A stretch of 64,000 bases of DNA from 67-14 sp020438345 (GTDB lineage Bacteria; Actinomycetota; Thermoleophilia; Solirubrobacterales; 70-9), in the NCBI GenBank assembly GCA_937872475.1, contig CALMSY010000012.1, positions 1-64,000 of the forward strand, given 5' to 3'. The translations under genes and the position numbers were made by a program. The notes below the pieces were generated by a model. That model worked only from the letters and a program-made list of their open reading frames with translations. It was not told the origin of the DNA and made no database searches. Of the stretch, positions 25,052-32,964 are shown piece after piece (the stretch's first letter is position 1; the number at the start of each line of letters is the position of its first letter).

Positions 25052-26660
25052 GGGCAAGGGTTGGCACGGCTTCGACCAGCTCGGCCGTGTACGGCTGGCC
25101 CGGTTGCTCAATCACTTCGGTCGCGACTCCACGCTCGATGATCTGCCCCTGGAACATGACCGCGATCCGGTCACAAAGCGACCAGGCGAGGCTGAGGTCA
25201 TGGGTAATCAGGATCAGGGAAAGGCCCCTTGCCTCCTTCAGGTCGAGCAGCACCTTGAGCACCTGGGCCCGGACCGAGGTGTCGAGCATCGAGACCGGTT
25301 CGTCGCAGATCAGGCCCTCCGGTTCGAGCACCAGAGCCGCCGCGATAGAGACCCGCTGCCTCTGGCCACCGGAGAGCTGATGCGGATAGCGGTCAAGAAA
25401 CCGGTCCGGTTCGAGCCCGACGTCGCTGAGCGCCCTCCGCACCTTCTCCTCGTGGGATTCCTTCTCGACCCGTTGGACAATCAGCGGTTCGCGCACGATC
25501 TGGGCGACCTTGTGTCGCGGGTTGAGAGTCTGGTACGGATCCTGGAAGATCATCTGAACCTTGCGCCGAAGCTCCTGCTGCCTGGGCCGGGTCACCCTCT
25601 CGCCTTCGAGCAGAATCTCGCCGGCATCGGGTTGCTGAAGAGCCATCATGGTTCGCGCGAGGGTCGACTTGCCGCAGCCCGATTCACCGACCAGTCCGAG
25701 GATCTCCCCGCGCTTCCAGTCGATGTCGATCCCTTCGAGTGCCCGGACTTCTTCGCGACGGTGCCGGAAGGTGACCGAGATATCGCGTGCCTCGAGCAGT
25801 GTCCCCTGATCCCGGACCTCGCCCTCGGCCGCTTTCTCCGCGGCAACCGATTCGCCGGAAACCGGGTCGACCAGACCCCTGGAGCCCCCGATCACCGGAA
25901 GCGAGTCGAGCAGAGTCCGGGTGTAGGAATGGCCCGGACTGGCGATCACCTCTGTGGTTGGTCCGGTCTCGACGATCAGGCCCGCCTTCATGATCGCGAT
26001 CCGGTCACAGGTTTCGGCCAAAACACCCAGGTCATGTGAGATCAGGATCAAAGCGAGATCCAGCTCCTCGCCCAGCTTTTTCAGAAGCTGAAGAACCTGG
26101 GCCTGCATCAGGACATCGAGTGCCGTGGTTGGTTCATCGGCGATAACCACCCTGGGGTCGCAGGCCAGCGCGAGAGCGATCATCACCCGCTGGCGCTGGC
26201 CACCGGAAAGCTGATGCGGATAGCGGCCTGCGATCCCGTCGGCAAGCCCTACCAGTCCGAGCAGTTCCTTCACCCGGCTGCGGGTCGACTGGCCCTTCGG
26301 GCCACCGTGGAGCAAGATGACTTCCTCGATCTGGGAACCGACTTTCTGGACCGGATCGAGTGAATTCATCGCACCCTGGAAGATCAGCGAGATTTCCGTC
26401 CACCTGATCTTGCGCATTCCGGCTTCGGTGCGCCGATTGATGCGAACCGGGTCACCATCTGTTTCCAGGGTGATTTCACCGGACTGGGCGAATCCATCCG
26501 GCAGCAGCTTCATCAAGGCCAGCGCGGTGGTGGTCTTGCCGCATCCGGATTCTCCGGCGAGCCCGAGTGCCTCCCCCGGGTCAAGATGAAGGTCGACACC
26601 ATTGACGATCGGCTTGCCCCGGGCTGTCACCTTGAGGTCCCGGACCTCTAGCAGGCTCAT
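25044..26660 (-). CDS. Peptide ABC transporter, fused DppD-DppF ATPase
   Basis: A 538-residue protein with two complete ATP-binding cassettes: Walker A GLAGESGCGKTTTA near residue 35 and GLVGESGCGKSTLA near residue 320, each followed by HQLSGGQRQRV. The AT-binding partner domains end in the oligopeptide-type C-terminal region (IERGVATEVIEQPGQPYTAEL). Start at MSLLEVRDLKV (ATG 26658-26660), overlapping the dppC stop by ATGA. Energises the importer formed by the two permeases upstream. DppD and DppF are separate proteins in many bacteria; the fusion is common in actinobacteria. Confidence 0.94.
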   Translation of the reverse strand: MSLLEVRDLKVTARGKPIVNGVDLHLDPGEALGLAGESGCGKTTTALALMKLLPDGFAQSGEITLETDGDPVRINRRTEAGMRKIRWTEISLIFQGAMNSLDPVQKVGSQIEEVILLHGGPKGQSTRSRVKELLGLVGLADGIAGRYPHQLSGGQRQRVMIALALACDPRVVIADEPTTALDVLMQAQVLQLLKKLGEELDLALILISHDLGVLAETCDRIAIMKAGLIVETGPTTEVIASPGHSYTRTLLDSLPVIGGSRGLVDPVSGESVAAEKAAEGEVRDQGTLLEARDISVTFRHRREEVRALEGIDIDWKRGEILGLVGESGCGKSTLARTMMALQQPDAGEILLEGERVTRPRQQELRRKVQMIFQDPYQTLNPRHKVAQIVREPLIVQRVEKESHEEKVRRALSDVGLEPDRFLDRYPHQLSGGQRQRVSIAAALVLEPEGLICDEPVSMLDTSVRAQVLKVLLDLKEARGLSLILITHDLSLAWSLCDRIAVMFQGQIIERGVATEVIEQPGQPYTAELVEAVPTLAHG

Positions 26661-27502
26661 GATTCCCTCGCAAGTCGCGGGTTTATGACCTGTTCGAAAA
26701 GGAAACCGATCAGCGAAACCGCCAGTACGAGGATGGTGATGCTGAGGCCCGGCGGGATCACATACCACCAGGCACCGGCGCTGGGGGCGCCTGACCCGAA
26801 AGCGTTTTCAAGCATCGATCCCCAGGAGATGCGGGATGGGTCACCGAGACCGAGGAAGGAGAGCGCCGCTTCCGAGAGAATCGCGACAGCGATTATCAGC
26901 ACCGTGTTGGCAAAGATCAGGGGCAGCGTGTTCGGCAGAACATGGGTCTTGATGATGTAAAAGTCGCCGGCACCCAACGCCCGGGCCCGCTCGACAAAAG
27001 CCCGTTCCCGGAGGGTCATCACCTGCGCCCTCACGATTCGTCCCGTCCCGGCCCAGGATGTCAACCCGATCACAGCTACCAGCACACCGAGCGAAGGATC
27101 GAGGAGGCGAGCGAGAACGATCATCAGCGGCAGGGCCGGGATCACCAGGAACCAGTTCTCGAAGGCATCGAGGATCCGGTCGGTCCAACCTCCGAAATAG
27201 CCGCTAGCGACGCCGACCGCGGAGCCGATAACGGCCGAGATCAAAGCCGCAGCGAAGCCCACGATGACCGAGGTGCGAGTACCGACCAGGAGCTGGGAGA
27301 AGACATCCTCCCCGGCTTCGGTGGTGCCCATCCAGTGATCGGGGCTGGGCGGCTCCAGGGTGTCGAGGCTGGAGGCAGTCGGATCGTAGGGAGCAATCAG
27401 GGACCCGAAGATGGCTACGAACACGGTCAGCACGATCACGGCAAGGCTGATCCGTCCTCGCCAGGTACCGGTGACCCGGCCGATCGCTTCACGCCCGCTC
27501 AT
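26657..27502 (-). CDS. Peptide ABC transporter permease, DppC type
   Basis: A 281-residue inner-membrane permease: first helix SLAVIVLTVFVAIFGSLIAPYDP, the DHWMGTTEAGEDVFSQLL motif typical of DppC/OppC, five further helices and the EAA loop ERARALGAGDFYIIKTHVLPN that contacts the ATPase. It overlaps dppB and the ATPase gene by ATGA at both ends. Confidence 0.94.
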   Translation of the reverse strand: MSGREAIGRVTGTWRGRISLAVIVLTVFVAIFGSLIAPYDPTASSLDTLEPPSPDHWMGTTEAGEDVFSQLLVGTRTSVIVGFAAALISAVIGSAVGVASGYFGGWTDRILDAFENWFLVIPALPLMIVLARLLDPSLGVLVAVIGLTSWAGTGRIVRAQVMTLRERAFVERARALGAGDFYIIKTHVLPNTLPLIFANTVLIIAVAILSEAALSFLGLGDPSRISWGSMLENAFGSGAPSAGAWWYVIPPGLSITILVLAVSLIGFLFEQVINPRLARES

Positions 27503-28467
27503 CGTTCTTTCACCCGTGGATCCAGATAGAAGTAAAGGCAGTCGGCCAGCAGATTGGCCAGGATCACACCGAAAGAGAAAACGAGGAACGTTCCCTGTAG
27601 AACCGGGAAATTCTTGTCGTTGATCGCTTCGAAAGTGAGTTCGCCGAGACCTGGCCAGGAGAAGATCGTTTCGATCGTGATCGCCCCGCCAACCACCGCT
27701 CCGAACTGAATCGCTGAAAGTGTGACCAGGGGAAGCAGGGCGTTCGGTACCGCATGTCGGCTCACGACCTTGTCCCAGCGCATTCCGGTCGCCCTTTTCA
27801 CGGTGATGAAATCCTCGGTCAGAACGTCAACCATCGAGGAGCGCATGATCAGGAAGTACTGACCGAGCAACATCAGAGTCATCGCCGTCACCGGCAGAAT
27901 CATGTGCTCGATCACATCAAGCACCTGAGCAAGGGCGTTGCTGAACTCGGCTCCCGGGGTCATCTGCAGACCGGACGGGAGGATGGGTAACCAGACCGCG
28001 AAAAGGAGGATCAGCAGAATGCCAATCCAGTATTCAGGTGACGCGTAGGTGAACAGGTTGAAACCAAGCAGGCCATCGTCGGTCTTGCTGCCGCGCCTGG
28101 TCGCGGCCTTCACCCCCATCCAGGTGCCCAGCAGGGTGGCAATCAGGGTGCCCGTCCCGACCAGCAGCAGCGTCCAGGGGAGGGCCTCCCTGATTTCGGT
28201 CGACACTTCCCGCCTTGACCGGTGGCTGATGCCCAGGTCGAGACGGGCGGTGTCACCCATGTAGTCGGCAAACTGGCCCAGGATCGGTTTGTCCAGCCCG
28301 TACTGGGCCTGGAGTTTGGAGATTTCCTCTGGTGTTGCGCGAGGCATCCGGGCAAGCTGGTCGGTCGGATCGCCCATCACCCTGAACAGGAAAAAATTGA
28401 AAATGATCACGAACAGCAGCGTCATGGCTGCCGCCCCGACCTTCCCTGTCAGCCAGCGTGCGCTCAC
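27499..28467 (-). CDS. Peptide ABC transporter permease, DppB type
   Basis: A 322-residue permease with the DppB/OppB N-terminal helix (MTLLFVIIFNFFLFRVMGDP), the soluble segment QAQYGLDKPILGQFADYMG, five more helices and the EAA loop KRATGMRWDKVVSRHAVPN. It starts at GTG (28465-28467), 12 bases after the binding-protein gene. Confidence 0.94.
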   Translation of the reverse strand: MSARWLTGKVGAAAMTLLFVIIFNFFLFRVMGDPTDQLARMPRATPEEISKLQAQYGLDKPILGQFADYMGDTARLDLGISHRSRREVSTEIREALPWTLLLVGTGTLIATLLGTWMGVKAATRRGSKTDDGLLGFNLFTYASPEYWIGILLILLFAVWLPILPSGLQMTPGAEFSNALAQVLDVIEHMILPVTAMTLMLLGQYFLIMRSSMVDVLTEDFITVKRATGMRWDKVVSRHAVPNALLPLVTLSAIQFGAVVGGAITIETIFSWPGLGELTFEAINDKNFPVLQGTFLVFSFGVILANLLADCLYFYLDPRVKER

Positions 28468-28479
28468 CCCGGAAATGCC

Positions 28480-30312
28480 CTACCGCTCGGACTCCTCGAG
28501 CGGCTCCTCATCCGGTTCTTCGAGCGCGTCATCCCGGGACCTCCGTCGTGAACGCCAGAAGAAGAATCCGCCGAGCAGCAGGACAGCCGCAATGATCACG
28601 GCGATGATCGCGCCTCCGGAGCCGCCGCTTTCTTCACCGGAAGTGGTTTCGGAAGCCGGCGCGAGGTCCAGCAGCGGTTCGTAACCGGCCTGCTCGCAGA
28701 AAATGTCACCGCCGTCGGTGGGACAGACCGGATTGACGTTGGCGATCCGGTCGCTGCGGTAGGCCTGCAGGTTCGGGTCCTCGGTCAGGACCAGATAAGG
28801 CAGGTCGCGCTGGATGATGTTCACCATCTGGTGAATCAGTGCCTTGCGCTTTTCGACATCAAACTCGCCGGCCTGCTCGCTGAACAATTTGTCGTATTCA
28901 GGATTCGAATAAAACGAGTCCGAGGAGCCACCGATCTCGTCGGTGGTCATCAGCCCGAGCAACAGGCTCGGGTCGTAGGCATCACCGGTCCAGGCCCAGA
29001 TGAAGGAGTCGAAGTCTGGCGCGGGTTTGCCGTCAACATGGCGGACCGTCAGCTCGGTGAGTTTGTCAACGCTGACCTCCTGTACCTTGAACTCGATTCC
29101 GACCTCCCGGGCCATCTCGGCCACCAGCTTGGCCGCCTGGGCGTCGTAGGCAGCTTCAGACCGGGTCCGGGTGTAAAGGTTGAACGAAAGTCGGTCGCCG
29201 TCCTTCTCGCGGATCCCGTCGTCTCCCGGCAGGTAGCCCGCCTCATCGAGGATTTCATTCGCCCTGTCCGGGTCGAAGGGGTAGGTCTCCTCGGGCTCCT
29301 GGTAGAAGTCCTTGTAGGACGACGGCAGCAGGCCGTTGGCCACGAACGATGTGCCGGAAGCCGCGATCTGATTGATCCGTTCCCGGTCGATCGCATATGC
29401 GAGCGCCTGCCGGACGGGCAGATCCTGGATTGCCGGGTTCACGTTCGCATCGGGGCAGATTTCCTTCGGGCACATGTTGAACGCGAGCTCGGTGAAGGTA
29501 ACGGAGGGGCTGTTCATGGTTTCCACGTTCGCCTCGTCCGCGAGGCGGTCGAAGTTCGACGGCTGGACATCGGGAATCAGATCTATCTCCCCGAGCTGCA
29601 GGGCGCGCTCGACCGCGTCCTGGTTGCCGTACTTGATGAACTGGATCTGATCGAACTTCGGTTCCGACCCGGAAAACTCCGGGTTCTTGTCCATGGTGAT
29701 TGTCCGGCCACGGTCGAATTCGGTGACGATGAACGGGCCGGTCCCGACCAGTGGCAACGAAGGCTGATAGTTGGTGGTCAGCTCGGAGAGCGGCACCTTG
29801 CCCCAGATGTGCTTAGGCAGGATGTAGATCATCAGACCGCCGATGATCCGGGCGTCGGGCCTGGTGGTCTCGATGACCAGTGTTTTCGGGTCGGGGGTCC
29901 GGATCGATTTCACATTGCCGGTGTAGCCAGCGAAGAGCTCACCCTCCTCGCCGAGAGTCTCAAGGGTCCACTTGACGTCAGCCGAGGTGACCGGGACACC
30001 GTCGGACCACTTCTTGTCAGCGATCTTGAAGGTGACAGTTTTTCGGTCGTCAGAAATCTCCCAGCTCTCGGCGATGCCTGGCGCCGGCGAAAGGTCTTCG
30101 GGGTCGAGATTGACCAGAAGGTCCCAGTTGATAGCCCAGACGATGTAGTTCTGTTCGTCAAGACCGATAAAGGGATTCAGGGTTTGCGGGTCCTGGGACC
30201 AGCCGATCTTGAGGACATCATCCTGCGCCGATGCGGCAGGCACCAGCAGGAGCAACGATGCCACCAGGGCAACCAGGGCGGCGATGCTCTTGCGAATCAA
30301 CCTCGTGCTCAT
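28480..30312 (-). CDS. Peptide-binding protein of ABC importer, anchored by a C-terminal helix
   Basis: A 610-residue SBP_bac_5 family protein. Signal peptide at residues 1-29 (ALVALVASLLLLVPAASAQ), then the family start KIGWSQDPQTLNPFIGLDE, the motif DKKWSDGVPVTSADVKWTLE and LVGTGPFIVTEFDRGR. There is no lipobox cysteine. Instead the C-terminus has a Gly/Ser linker, one membrane helix (AIIAVIIAAVLLLGGFFFW) and a basic then acidic cytoplasmic tail (RSRRRSRDD to EEPLEESER). Membrane anchoring by a C-terminal helix rather than lipid is unusual for Gram-positive binding proteins. Start overlaps ldcA by ATGA. Confidence 0.92.
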   Translation of the reverse strand: MSTRLIRKSIAALVALVASLLLLVPAASAQDDVLKIGWSQDPQTLNPFIGLDEQNYIVWAINWDLLVNLDPEDLSPAPGIAESWEISDDRKTVTFKIADKKWSDGVPVTSADVKWTLETLGEEGELFAGYTGNVKSIRTPDPKTLVIETTRPDARIIGGLMIYILPKHIWGKVPLSELTTNYQPSLPLVGTGPFIVTEFDRGRTITMDKNPEFSGSEPKFDQIQFIKYGNQDAVERALQLGEIDLIPDVQPSNFDRLADEANVETMNSPSVTFTELAFNMCPKEICPDANVNPAIQDLPVRQALAYAIDRERINQIAASGTSFVANGLLPSSYKDFYQEPEETYPFDPDRANEILDEAGYLPGDDGIREKDGDRLSFNLYTRTRSEAAYDAQAAKLVAEMAREVGIEFKVQEVSVDKLTELTVRHVDGKPAPDFDSFIWAWTGDAYDPSLLLGLMTTDEIGGSSDSFYSNPEYDKLFSEQAGEFDVEKRKALIHQMVNIIQRDLPYLVLTEDPNLQAYRSDRIANVNPVCPTDGGDIFCEQAGYEPLLDLAPASETTSGEESGGSGGAIIAVIIAAVLLLGGFFFWRSRRRSRDDALEEPDEEPLEESER

Positions 30313-31301
30313 CTCTCTCCTTCGTTTGTTGCCGGCTCGACGGCCGGCTCGGCTACTTCCAGGCTCTTGTTTCCACCATCCACCCGGACCTTCACTCCCA
30401 GGGGCATGGTCGCCATGTGTTTGCCATGGCCAACCGGCAGGTTCGCGATCGCCGGGATACCCAACGGGGTGATCAGCTCATCGAGCATCTCTTCAATGGA
30501 CAGGGTTGACTCGGCTCCCTCGGGTACGTCCCGACGCTGAAGCATCACATCGGTACCGAAGACGAATCCGGCCAGGTTGTCAAGCTTGCCCGCCCTGATC
30601 AGGTGATTCAAGAGCGTGTCGATCAGATACTGGTCGGTATTGAGGTCCTCGACCATCAGCACACAGCCATCGGTTTCGACCTCGAACGGGGTACCGATCG
30701 AAGCCGAAAGCAGAGTCAGGCAGCCCCCGACGAGGGTCCCTTCGCCGACCCCTTCCCCGAGAGTCAGCACGTAGGGGTCGTCCGGGTCTTCGAAAACCTT
30801 TCCCAATGCCTCCGGCCTGAAAGCCCGGTGGAACCATTCCTCGGTCTCCGGGGTCAGATCTTCCTTGCGCCTGGTGAAACGGACGAAGTTCGGCCCGTAA
30901 AACGTGACCCAGCCCGGTTTACGGGCCAGGGCCAGATGAAGGCCGGTGATGTCGCTGAAACCACAGACGATCCGGGGGTCACCAAGGTTGTCCCAGTCGA
31001 TCCGGTCGAAGAGCCGGGCCGAGCCGTAGCCACCACAGAGAGCGTGGACCATGTCGATTCCCGGTTCGGTCAGGGCCCACTCAAGGTCGGCAGCCCGCTG
31101 TTCGTCGGTGCCGGCCAGGTAACCGTGGACCTTGCGGTGATTGGGCCCGAAGATGACTTTGTGCCCCCGGGCCTCGAAGTAGGCGGTCGCCTGCTCGATC
31201 TCTGAGCGGGTCTGGGGCGGGCTGGCCGGGGCAACCACGGCGATGGTTGCCTTGCGCGGCAACTCCTTCGGTTTGATCCGCCCCGTACGGCCCCTCTCCA
31301 T
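30309..31301 (-). CDS. ldcA: LD-carboxypeptidase, peptidase family S66
   Basis: Cleaves the L,D bond between the dibasic residue and terminal D-Ala of murein tetrapeptides, a cell-wall recycling step; related S66 enzymes self-protect against microcin C. The 330-residue protein has the expected Ser-Glu-His triad: Ser116 in CGFSDITG, Glu218 in LMVEDLNTDQYL, His292 in LPVGHGKH, plus CGGYGSARLFDRID. No signal peptide, so cytoplasmic. It heads the operon that continues into the peptide importer, M20 peptidase and SDR. Confidence 0.92.
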   Translation of the reverse strand: MERGRTGRIKPKELPRKATIAVVAPASPPQTRSEIEQATAYFEARGHKVIFGPNHRKVHGYLAGTDEQRAADLEWALTEPGIDMVHALCGGYGSARLFDRIDWDNLGDPRIVCGFSDITGLHLALARKPGWVTFYGPNFVRFTRRKEDLTPETEEWFHRAFRPEALGKVFEDPDDPYVLTLGEGVGEGTLVGGCLTLLSASIGTPFEVETDGCVLMVEDLNTDQYLIDTLLNHLIRAGKLDNLAGFVFGTDVMLQRRDVPEGAESTLSIEEMLDELITPLGIPAIANLPVGHGKHMATMPLGVKVRVDGGNKSLEVAEPAVEPATNEGER

Positions 31302-31307
31302 TCGGGC

Positions 31308-31336
31308 AGCCTAGCTGTCCGACAGGCGGGTTACAA
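31308..31336 (-). promoter_or_regulatory. Promoter of the ldcA-peptide importer operon
   Basis: TAGGCT (31308-31313) lies 6 bases before the ldcA ATG. TTGTAA (31331-31336) is 17 bases further upstream, a good -35/-10 pair. No ribosome site, so the mRNA is probably leaderless. Confidence 0.6.
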
Positions 31337-31360
31337 CAACCTCCCGAAACCGGAACCCGC

Positions 31361-32458
31361 TCAGCGACGGCGAGCTTCTGCGCCAGGCACGGAACTTCGC
31401 GGATAGCGGGCCCGGACCTCGTCAATGAAAGCGGCCATCTGATCAGCAATCGCCAGATTCTCGATTTCGATCATGTTTTCCGCATTCGCTTCCCCTGAAC
31501 GGGAAAGGTTGAACGAGCCGAGGAAGACCGTGTCATCGGTCACCGTGACCTTGGCGTGCATGAAGTCCCTTACCGCTCCGGTTCCCCACGGCACCGATCG
31601 CTTGCCGTTGAATGGCAGGGTTTCGATAACCCGGGTCAGCAACGGGATCTTCCACTTCGAGCCGGTCGTCGCCCACTGCTCGTAAACCCGATCGGTCTGG
31701 GGTTCATCCACCACGCCCGCAATATCCAGGTCGTTGATACCTGCGAGCTCGGCCAGGGTGCCGAGAATCGGTCCGGAGGTCAGTACCGGCGAGGCAATTC
31801 GGATCCGTTGCCGGGCCGATCCGAGCTTTGAGGAGATCCGCTGGGCCAAAGCCTCACCGTGGCCGGGCGTGAACCAGACCCTGACGGTTGCGTCCCCCAC
31901 CCGTATCGGGTTCGGGTCACCATGACCGGAGAGTTCGACCTTCCCGGTTTCCCAGAGTACTTCGAAGTTCTCCAGATACTCTCTGGCGACCTCCCCCTGC
32001 TCGATTACCGCCAGCACGTTCTCCTGCCGGGTCCAGGAGTAGACCGACCAGTTGGCCGACCCGGTCCAGACCGCCGCCTCGTCCCGGACCATGTACTTGT
32101 GGTGCATCAGGTCGGGGATCCCCGAGACCGGCTTGGTCTCGATCGGCAGCTTCGCCAGGATCTCCGGGTTGGTCTCCGGTGGAGGATGGACCGCCGGCAG
32201 GAAGTTGCCGGCATCGGGATCGGCAGGGACATCGTTGTAGGCGAGCCGGATCTTCACTCCCCTTTCGGCCGCTGCCCGGAAGGCGTCAGCCACGGTCGAG
32301 CCGACCGGATCAGGCAACCGGATGTCATAGAGCGCGAGGACCAGCGACCGCTCGGCCTGACTGATGAAGTCGACGATCCGGTCGGCGACCATTTCGGCCT
32401 GTCCGATACCTCCGTCAGGTCCAACATCCCGCAACCCGAAGGTGTCGATCAAAGACAT
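31361..32458 (-). CDS. Phospholipase D-like protein with two HKD motifs
   Basis: A 365-residue protein of the PLD superfamily. Both half-sites are present: HHKYMVRDEAAVWTGSANWS near residue 138 and MHAKVTVTDDTVFLGSFNLS near residue 315, giving the His/Lys pairs for a phosphohistidine mechanism. No signal peptide or membrane segment, so a cytoplasmic phosphodiesterase, nuclease or phosphatidyl transferase. A TAGGGT box 6 bases before the ATG gives it its own leaderless promoter. It is downstream of icmB and upstream of ldcA but not overlapping either. Confidence 0.88.
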   Translation of the reverse strand: MSLIDTFGLRDVGPDGGIGQAEMVADRIVDFISQAERSLVLALYDIRLPDPVGSTVADAFRAAAERGVKIRLAYNDVPADPDAGNFLPAVHPPPETNPEILAKLPIETKPVSGIPDLMHHKYMVRDEAAVWTGSANWSVYSWTRQENVLAVIEQGEVAREYLENFEVLWETGKVELSGHGDPNPIRVGDATVRVWFTPGHGEALAQRISSKLGSARQRIRIASPVLTSGPILGTLAELAGINDLDIAGVVDEPQTDRVYEQWATTGSKWKIPLLTRVIETLPFNGKRSVPWGTGAVRDFMHAKVTVTDDTVFLGSFNLSRSGEANAENMIEIENLAIADQMAAFIDEVRARYPRSSVPGAEARRR

Positions 32459-32464
32459 GCGCGA

Positions 32465-32470
32465 ACCCTA
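32465..32470 (-). promoter_or_regulatory. -10 box for leaderless PLD-like gene
   Basis: TAGGGT followed by 6 bases and the ATG at 32458. No obvious -35. Confidence 0.5.
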
Positions 32471-32512
32471 CCCGGGGACGCAGCCGTGGCCCGGTCCAAT
32501 ACCGGCAAGCGG

Positions 32513-32944
32513 CTAGAGCTCGCGATCCCGAACGCCGCTGCGAATGAAGTCAACGATGTCGTCGGTCGGGGAACCAGGGGTGAAGACTCCCGACACCCCG
32601 AGCGCTTTGAGGTCCCCGATGTCCTTGTTCGGGATCGTGCCGCCGACCGTGACCAGCACATCGTCGACGCCTTCGGCCTCGAGCAGCTCGAGGATCTTCG
32701 GGACCAGGGTCATGTGGGCGCCGGAGAGGATCGATACGCCGATCGCGTCGGCATCCTCCTGGATCACCGTCTCGACGATCTGCTCCGGGGTCTGGTGAAG
32801 GCCGGTGTAGATCACCTCCATACCGGAGTCACGCAGGGCGCGGGCGATGATCTTGGCACCGCGGTCATGCCCGTCGAGACCAGGTTTGGCGACGACAACG
32901 CGGATCTTGCGGTCGGTTTTCGGTTCTGCGATCGCAGCGCTCAT
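32513..32944 (-). CDS. icmB: Cobalamin-binding small subunit of acyl-CoA mutase (IcmB-like)
   Basis: A 143-residue stand-alone B12 domain. The base-off/His-on motif DxHxxG is at residues 24-29 (GLDGHDRGAK), with SILSGAH and VGGTIP forming the nucleotide-tail pocket. Separate large (about 550) and small (about 140) chains are the layout of isobutyryl-CoA mutase and related mutases, unlike the fused B12 domain of most methylmalonyl-CoA mutases. It lies 20 bases after icmA. A TAGAGT box sits 7 bases before its ATG. Confidence 0.88.
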   Translation of the reverse strand: MSAAIAEPKTDRKIRVVVAKPGLDGHDRGAKIIARALRDSGMEVIYTGLHQTPEQIVETVIQEDADAIGVSILSGAHMTLVPKILELLEAEGVDDVLVTVGGTIPNKDIGDLKALGVSGVFTPGSPTDDIVDFIRSGVRDREL

Positions 32945-32964
32945 GGCGGGAACTCTACCTCCGG

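Noticed and set aside
28831..30540. 569-codon plus-strand frame opposite the peptide-binding protein
   Set aside because: Antisense shadow of a gene with signal peptide, family motifs and operon overlaps.
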